From SVTX01 sp045585895 (GTDB lineage Bacteria; Bacillota; Clostridia; Oscillospirales; CAG-272), in contig JAZMZI010000116.1 in the NCBI GenBank assembly GCA_045585895.1, forward strand, positions 1-17,928: DNA of 17,928 bases, written 5' to 3'. How positions within the stretch are numbered: position 1 is the first letter of the stretch; each line of letters opens with the position of its first letter. The translations under genes and the position numbers were made by a program. Below are positions 15,558-17,928 of the stretch, in pieces. The notes under the pieces are model-generated. The model was not told where the DNA came from. It searched no databases and worked only from the letters and a program-made list of their open reading frames with translations.

Positions 15558-15965
15558 TCAGATATACTTCTTTACGAGATCGCTTGCGTCCTCAACGGGA
15601 ATAGAGGAGGTCATAACAACGTTTACGTCGAGCTTTGCGGCAAGCTCGTCAACTTCCTTGAGGAATGCCTCGAAGCCTGCAAAATCGTTGTTGGAGATCT
15701 TAAGTGCGCCGTCTATAAAGAGATCGGTAACGTCGTGGTTGCTGGCAAGGATACCCGCTACGAAGCCATAAAGAGCCTCTGCGTCGAATACGAGGTATTC
15801 GTTGGTATTGATAAGACGAACGCTGTGCTTGATATCGAAGCGGAGACCTACTCCCTTTTCGATGCAAACGACGGTGCCGTTGGTCTTTTCAGCCGCTTCA
15901 TTTACCATAGAAATGAGAGCCTTAGTCTTGCCTGTGCCCTTGACGCCGATGATAAGTTTAACCAT
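15558..15965 (-). CDS. Small P-loop ATP-binding protein, unknown function
   Basis: The 135-residue protein begins with MVKLIIGVKGTGKTKALISM, a perfect Walker A motif (GVKGTGKT, 7-14). A hydrophobic strand DLFIDGA (81-87) could be Walker B, and NVVMTSS (115-121) resembles a sensor strand. The fold is therefore probably a minimal RecA/ASCE-type NTPase without extra domains. I do not recognise a characterised function; similar short clostridial proteins are annotated only as hypothetical or ATP-binding. It has an AAGGAG ribosome binding site 6 bases before the ATG and its own near-consensus promoter. A small GCCAC/GTGGC hairpin (15980-15993) lies just upstream of the ribosome binding site. It is followed by a terminator-like hairpin, so it may be monocistronic. 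Confidence 0.85.
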   Translation of the reverse strand: MVKLIIGVKGTGKTKALISMVNEAAEKTNGTVVCIEKGVGLRFDIKHSVRLINTNEYLVFDAEALYGFVAGILASNHDVTDLFIDGALKISNNDFAGFEAFLKEVDELAAKLDVNVVMTSSIPVEDASDLVKKYI

Positions 15966-16038
15966 AATGTACTCCTTCTGCCACCCTTGTGGCTCTGTAT
16001 TTTTAACTTTCCTTGCGGATTTTAATTGTCTTTATATA

Positions 16039-16067
16039 ATTATAGCATAGTTTACGAATAATTGCAA
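16039..16067 (-). promoter_or_regulatory. Extended -10 promoter for the small P-loop gene
   Basis: On the minus strand, TTGCAA (-35, 16062-16067) and TATAAT (-10, 16039-16044) are separated by 17 bases, with TG one base before the -10 (TGCTATAAT), an extended -10. It lies in the pgi to P-loop gap. The predicted leader is about 65 bases and includes a 5-bp hairpin next to the ribosome binding site. Confidence 0.85.
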
Positions 16068-16092
16068 GTGGAATTAGAAAATTTGTGCAAAA

Positions 16093-17430
16093 TTATTTCA
16101 ATTTTTCCTCAAGAACCGCGCGAAGCTCCTCGTAACCGGGCTTGCCGAGGAGAGCGAACATATTTTTCTTGTAAGCCTCAACGCCGGGCTGGTCAAAGGG
16201 GTTAACGCCGAGCATATAACCCGAAATTGCGCAAGCAAGCTCGAAGAAATAGAGCAGATAGCCGAGAGAATATTCGCTTCTGTCGGCAAGCTCGATAAGA
16301 ATATTGGGAACGCCGCCGTCTACGTGAGCGAGAAGAGTTCCCTGCATAGCGGTCTTTTTAACGGTATTAAGATCAACGCCCGAGAGGAAGTTGAGTCCGT
16401 CGATGTTATTGGGGTCGTGGGGGATCTTGAACTCAATGCCGTTGTCCTCCACGGAAATAACTGTCTCAAAGAGGTTTCTGTTACCCTCCTGAATGAACTG
16501 ACCGAGGGAATGAAGGTCGGTAGAAAAAATAACCGACGCGGGGAAAATACCTCTGTTATCCTTACCCTCGCTCTCGCCGTAGAGCTGCTTCCACCACTCG
16601 TTGAGCATTCTTGCGTAGTTCTCGTAGCCTACGAGTATTTCGGTGACCTTGCCCTTGCGGTAAAGGATATTTCTGATGGCTGCGTACTTGTAAGCGTCGT
16701 TCTTCTCGATATCCTCGTCAGCGTATGCCACGCGAGCCGCGTCGGCACCCGACATAAGAGCGTCGATGTCACATCCCGCAACGGCGATGGGAAGAAGACC
16801 TACCGCGGTGAGCACGGAAAAACGTCCTCCGACGTCGTCGGGCACTACGAAGGTCTCGTAGCCCGCGTCGGTGGAGAAGCTCTTAAGAGTACCGCGAGCC
16901 TTGTCGGTAGTAACGAAGATTCTCTCGCGTGCGCCGTCCTTACCGTACTTATTTTCAAGCATTTCTCTGAACACTCTGAAAGCAACGGCAGGCTCGGTGG
17001 TAGTACCCGACTTGGAGATAACGTTGATGCAAACGTCACGACCTTCGCAAAGCTCAACGATCTCGGCAAGAGATACAGCGCTGATATCGCAGCCTGCGAA
17101 ATAGATGTCGGGGGTATCTTTCTTCAGGTTGTTATAGTTGGACGATTTAAGGAACTCGATAACGGCGCGTGCTCCGAGATAAGAGCCGCCGATGCCGATA
17201 ACCACGAAAACGTCGCAGTTTTTCTGAATTTTAGCGGAAGCCGCCTTGATCCTGGCGAATTCTTCCTTGTCGTAGTTTTCGGGAAGGTCTACCCAACCGA
17301 GAAAATCGTTACCCGCGCCGTTTTTTTCGCGGAGAAGCTTGTGGGCAGAACTTACGGCAGGCTGAATATTTTTGTATTCGTGCTCTGCGATGAAATTTGA
17401 CAAATACTTGTCTGAAAGCTTGATTGACAT
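16093..17430 (-). CDS. pgi: Glucose-6-phosphate isomerase
   Basis: This enzyme interconverts glucose-6-phosphate and fructose-6-phosphate in glycolysis and gluconeogenesis. The 445 residues match the short Firmicutes form (about 450). The phosphate-binding SIS domain shows IGIGGSYLGARA (78-89) and VISKSGTTTEPAV (137-149). The family signature DDVGGRFSVLTAVGLLP (198-214) is present. The second signature NPFDQPGVEAYKK (410-422) contains the conserved lysine K421. A histidine in TDLHSLGQF and a glutamate in the ESEGKD region are candidates for the other catalytic residues. The ATG has GGAGG 7 bases upstream and a strong promoter about 55 bases upstream. No convincing terminator follows; the next gene has its own promoter, so pgi may be transcribed alone. 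Confidence 0.97.
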   Translation of the reverse strand: MSIKLSDKYLSNFIAEHEYKNIQPAVSSAHKLLREKNGAGNDFLGWVDLPENYDKEEFARIKAASAKIQKNCDVFVVIGIGGSYLGARAVIEFLKSSNYNNLKKDTPDIYFAGCDISAVSLAEIVELCEGRDVCINVISKSGTTTEPAVAFRVFREMLENKYGKDGARERIFVTTDKARGTLKSFSTDAGYETFVVPDDVGGRFSVLTAVGLLPIAVAGCDIDALMSGADAARVAYADEDIEKNDAYKYAAIRNILYRKGKVTEILVGYENYARMLNEWWKQLYGESEGKDNRGIFPASVIFSTDLHSLGQFIQEGNRNLFETVISVEDNGIEFKIPHDPNNIDGLNFLSGVDLNTVKKTAMQGTLLAHVDGGVPNILIELADRSEYSLGYLLYFFELACAISGYMLGVNPFDQPGVEAYKKNMFALLGKPGYEELRAVLEEKLK

Positions 17431-17486
17431 ATTTTAACCTCCAAAGGGTAAAAACCCCAATTAGTAATTACTTTATTTGAGATATC

Positions 17487-17548
17487 AGTATACCATATTT
17501 TCCCGCTTTTTGCAATAGGATTTTCAAGTTTTTTTAAGATTTTTTAAG
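17487..17548 (-). promoter_or_regulatory. Extended -10 promoter of pgi with upstream phased A-tracts
   Basis: On the minus strand, TTGCAA (-35, 17510-17515) and TATACT (-10, 17487-17492) are 17 bases apart, with an extended -10 (TGGTATACT). Upstream, at 17521-17548, three A-tracts of 6, 7 and 4 residues repeat at about 10-base intervals. This would bend the DNA and could act as an UP element. The predicted transcript has a leader of about 50 bases. Confidence 0.85.
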
Positions 17549-17551
17549 ATT

Positions 17552-17684
17552 ATTTCAAATTTTGATTTATCGGTGACGCCACGGCGGTGTCTTGTGGAAA
17601 GTTTTTACGTCGCTTTTTCCAAAAAGCGACCGCTGATCCAACGCGCGGAGCGTTGGTCGCCTCCGCAGAGGCGAAACTCCTTTT
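17552..17684 (-). repeat. Structured intergenic repeat, copy B (inverted relative to copy A)
   Basis: Read on the minus strand, this copy opens with AAAAGGAGTTTCGCC and has the same three hairpins as copy A. Hairpin 1 (17658-17673) has a 6-bp stem and the same TGCG loop. Hairpin 2 (17638-17656) has a 7-bp CCAACGC/GCGTTGG stem. Hairpin 3 (17609-17630) has a GTCGCTTT/AAAGCGAC stem. The tail at 17552-17592 differs from copy A at one position of 41. All three stems keep their pairing despite sequence or length differences. The element ends four bases from the A-tract region upstream of pgi and points toward it. No protein is credible here, although an open frame runs through it. Confidence 0.75.
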
Positions 17685-17748
17685 GCGCGCTTTCTTTTTT
17701 GCCAAGCGAAGGATGTCGCTTGCGACTCCGGCTGAGCGCAGCGAAGCA
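17685..17748. other. Non-coding GC-rich spacer with small palindromes
   Basis: This lies within the gene-free stretch from 17431 to the window end. It begins with a T-rich segment (TTTCTTTTTTGCC). It then carries two short hairpins, GTCGC-TT-GCGAC at 17715-17726 and GCTG-AGCG-CAGC at 17731-17742. Overlapping small reading frames here have no ribosome binding site or recognisable product. I see no RNA gene. Confidence 0.4.
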
Positions 17749-17896
17749 GTTTTCATTTGCGCTTCTTTTGCCAAAGAAAAAAGCGGACGAATGATTTAGA
17801 TTTGCTTTATGTAGAAAGGAAAATCCACCTTCTACATATTAACCTTCCAAACTGTTTTCCGCTTTTCTTTTGACACCGGAAGCGCAAAAGAAAAGC
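17749..17896. repeat. Large imperfect inverted repeat (about 148 bases)
   Basis: The outer arms are about 38-40 bases each. 17749-17786 and the reverse complement of 17859-17896 share TTGCGCTTC exactly, then seven variable bases, then A-rich AAAGAAAAAAGCGG versus AAAAGAAAAGCGG. The sequence outside TTGCGCTTC also matches well. The centre holds TATGTAGAA-A-GG (17808-17819) paired with CCTTCTACATA (17828-17838), an 11-bp stem with one bulged A. The layout resembles a MITE-like palindrome or two inverted repeat units joined back to back. No coding sequence was found inside. Confidence 0.6.
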
Positions 17897-17910
17897 TAAC
17901 AAAAGAAAAC

Positions 17911-17928
17911 GCGTATAAGGAGAGTTTC
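17911..17928 (+). repeat. Possible start of a third copy of the structured repeat, cut by the window end
   Basis: The final bases, AAGGAGAGTTTC preceded by GCG, resemble the AAAGGAGTTTCGCC opening of copies A and B with a two-base insertion. If real, this copy is on the plus strand and head-to-head with copy B across the large palindrome. Only 12 bases are compared, so this is tentative. Confidence 0.25.

Noticed and set aside
16324..17400. Long plus-strand frame of 358 codons antisense to pgi
   Set aside because: It is a mirror frame of a well-supported gene, with no recognisable domain and no ribosome binding site. The same applies to the long plus-strand frames at 4367-5137, 8511-9377, 10511-11182 and 11294-12106.
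17431..17928. CRISPR array, tRNA or transposase in the gene-free right end
   Set aside because: There are no regularly spaced direct repeats, no cloverleaf pattern and no transposase motif. The structure is explained by the inverted repeats described.

Overview
The window looks like chromosomal core DNA from an uncultured or gut-type member of the Clostridia. The evidence is a HemZ-type radical SAM protein, a recJ-rel-dtd-hemZ gene string, a CdaA/YbbR c-di-AMP pair, strong AGGAGG-like ribosome binding sites, sigma-A type promoters, and the sequence character of the proteins. I see no rRNA, tRNA, CRISPR array, transposase or phage gene. All 14 supported genes lie on the minus strand, so transcription runs from right to left.

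In order of transcription, the right part carries glucose-6-phosphate isomerase (pgi), a small P-loop protein of unknown function with its own strong promoter, an Lrp/AsnC regulator overlapping a class I aminotransferase by 4 bases, and an unrecognised six-helix membrane protein that ends in a clear intrinsic terminator. After a well-formed promoter come nicotinate phosphoribosyltransferase, the diadenylate cyclase CdaA, its YbbR-domain partner and a COG2509-type FAD-dependent dehydrogenase, all closely packed. The string then continues through recJ, the bifunctional (p)ppGpp synthetase/hydrolase, dtd, hemZ and a uridine-kinase-like P-loop kinase. Enzymes for two second messengers, c-di-AMP and (p)ppGpp, therefore lie within about 8 kb on one strand. 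Two common partners are missing from their usual places: glmM after ybbR, and apt between recJ and rel.

The most unusual content is intergenic. Both ends of the window carry a copy of a roughly 130-base element, in opposite orientations and both pointing inward. Each copy has three consecutive hairpins followed by a 41-base tail that matches at 40 positions. The stems differ in sequence between the copies but keep their pairing, which suggests selection on a folded structure. Beyond the right copy is a nearly 150-base imperfect palindrome, and the last 18 bases may be the start of a third copy. Smaller orphan hairpins sit in the rel-dtd and FAD dehydrogenase-recJ gaps, and a terminator-like hairpin abuts the ribosome binding site of the Lrp gene.

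Start codons were adjusted by ribosome binding site for rel, ybbR, pncB and the membrane protein. Family names are assigned from recognisable motifs only; no database search was run.
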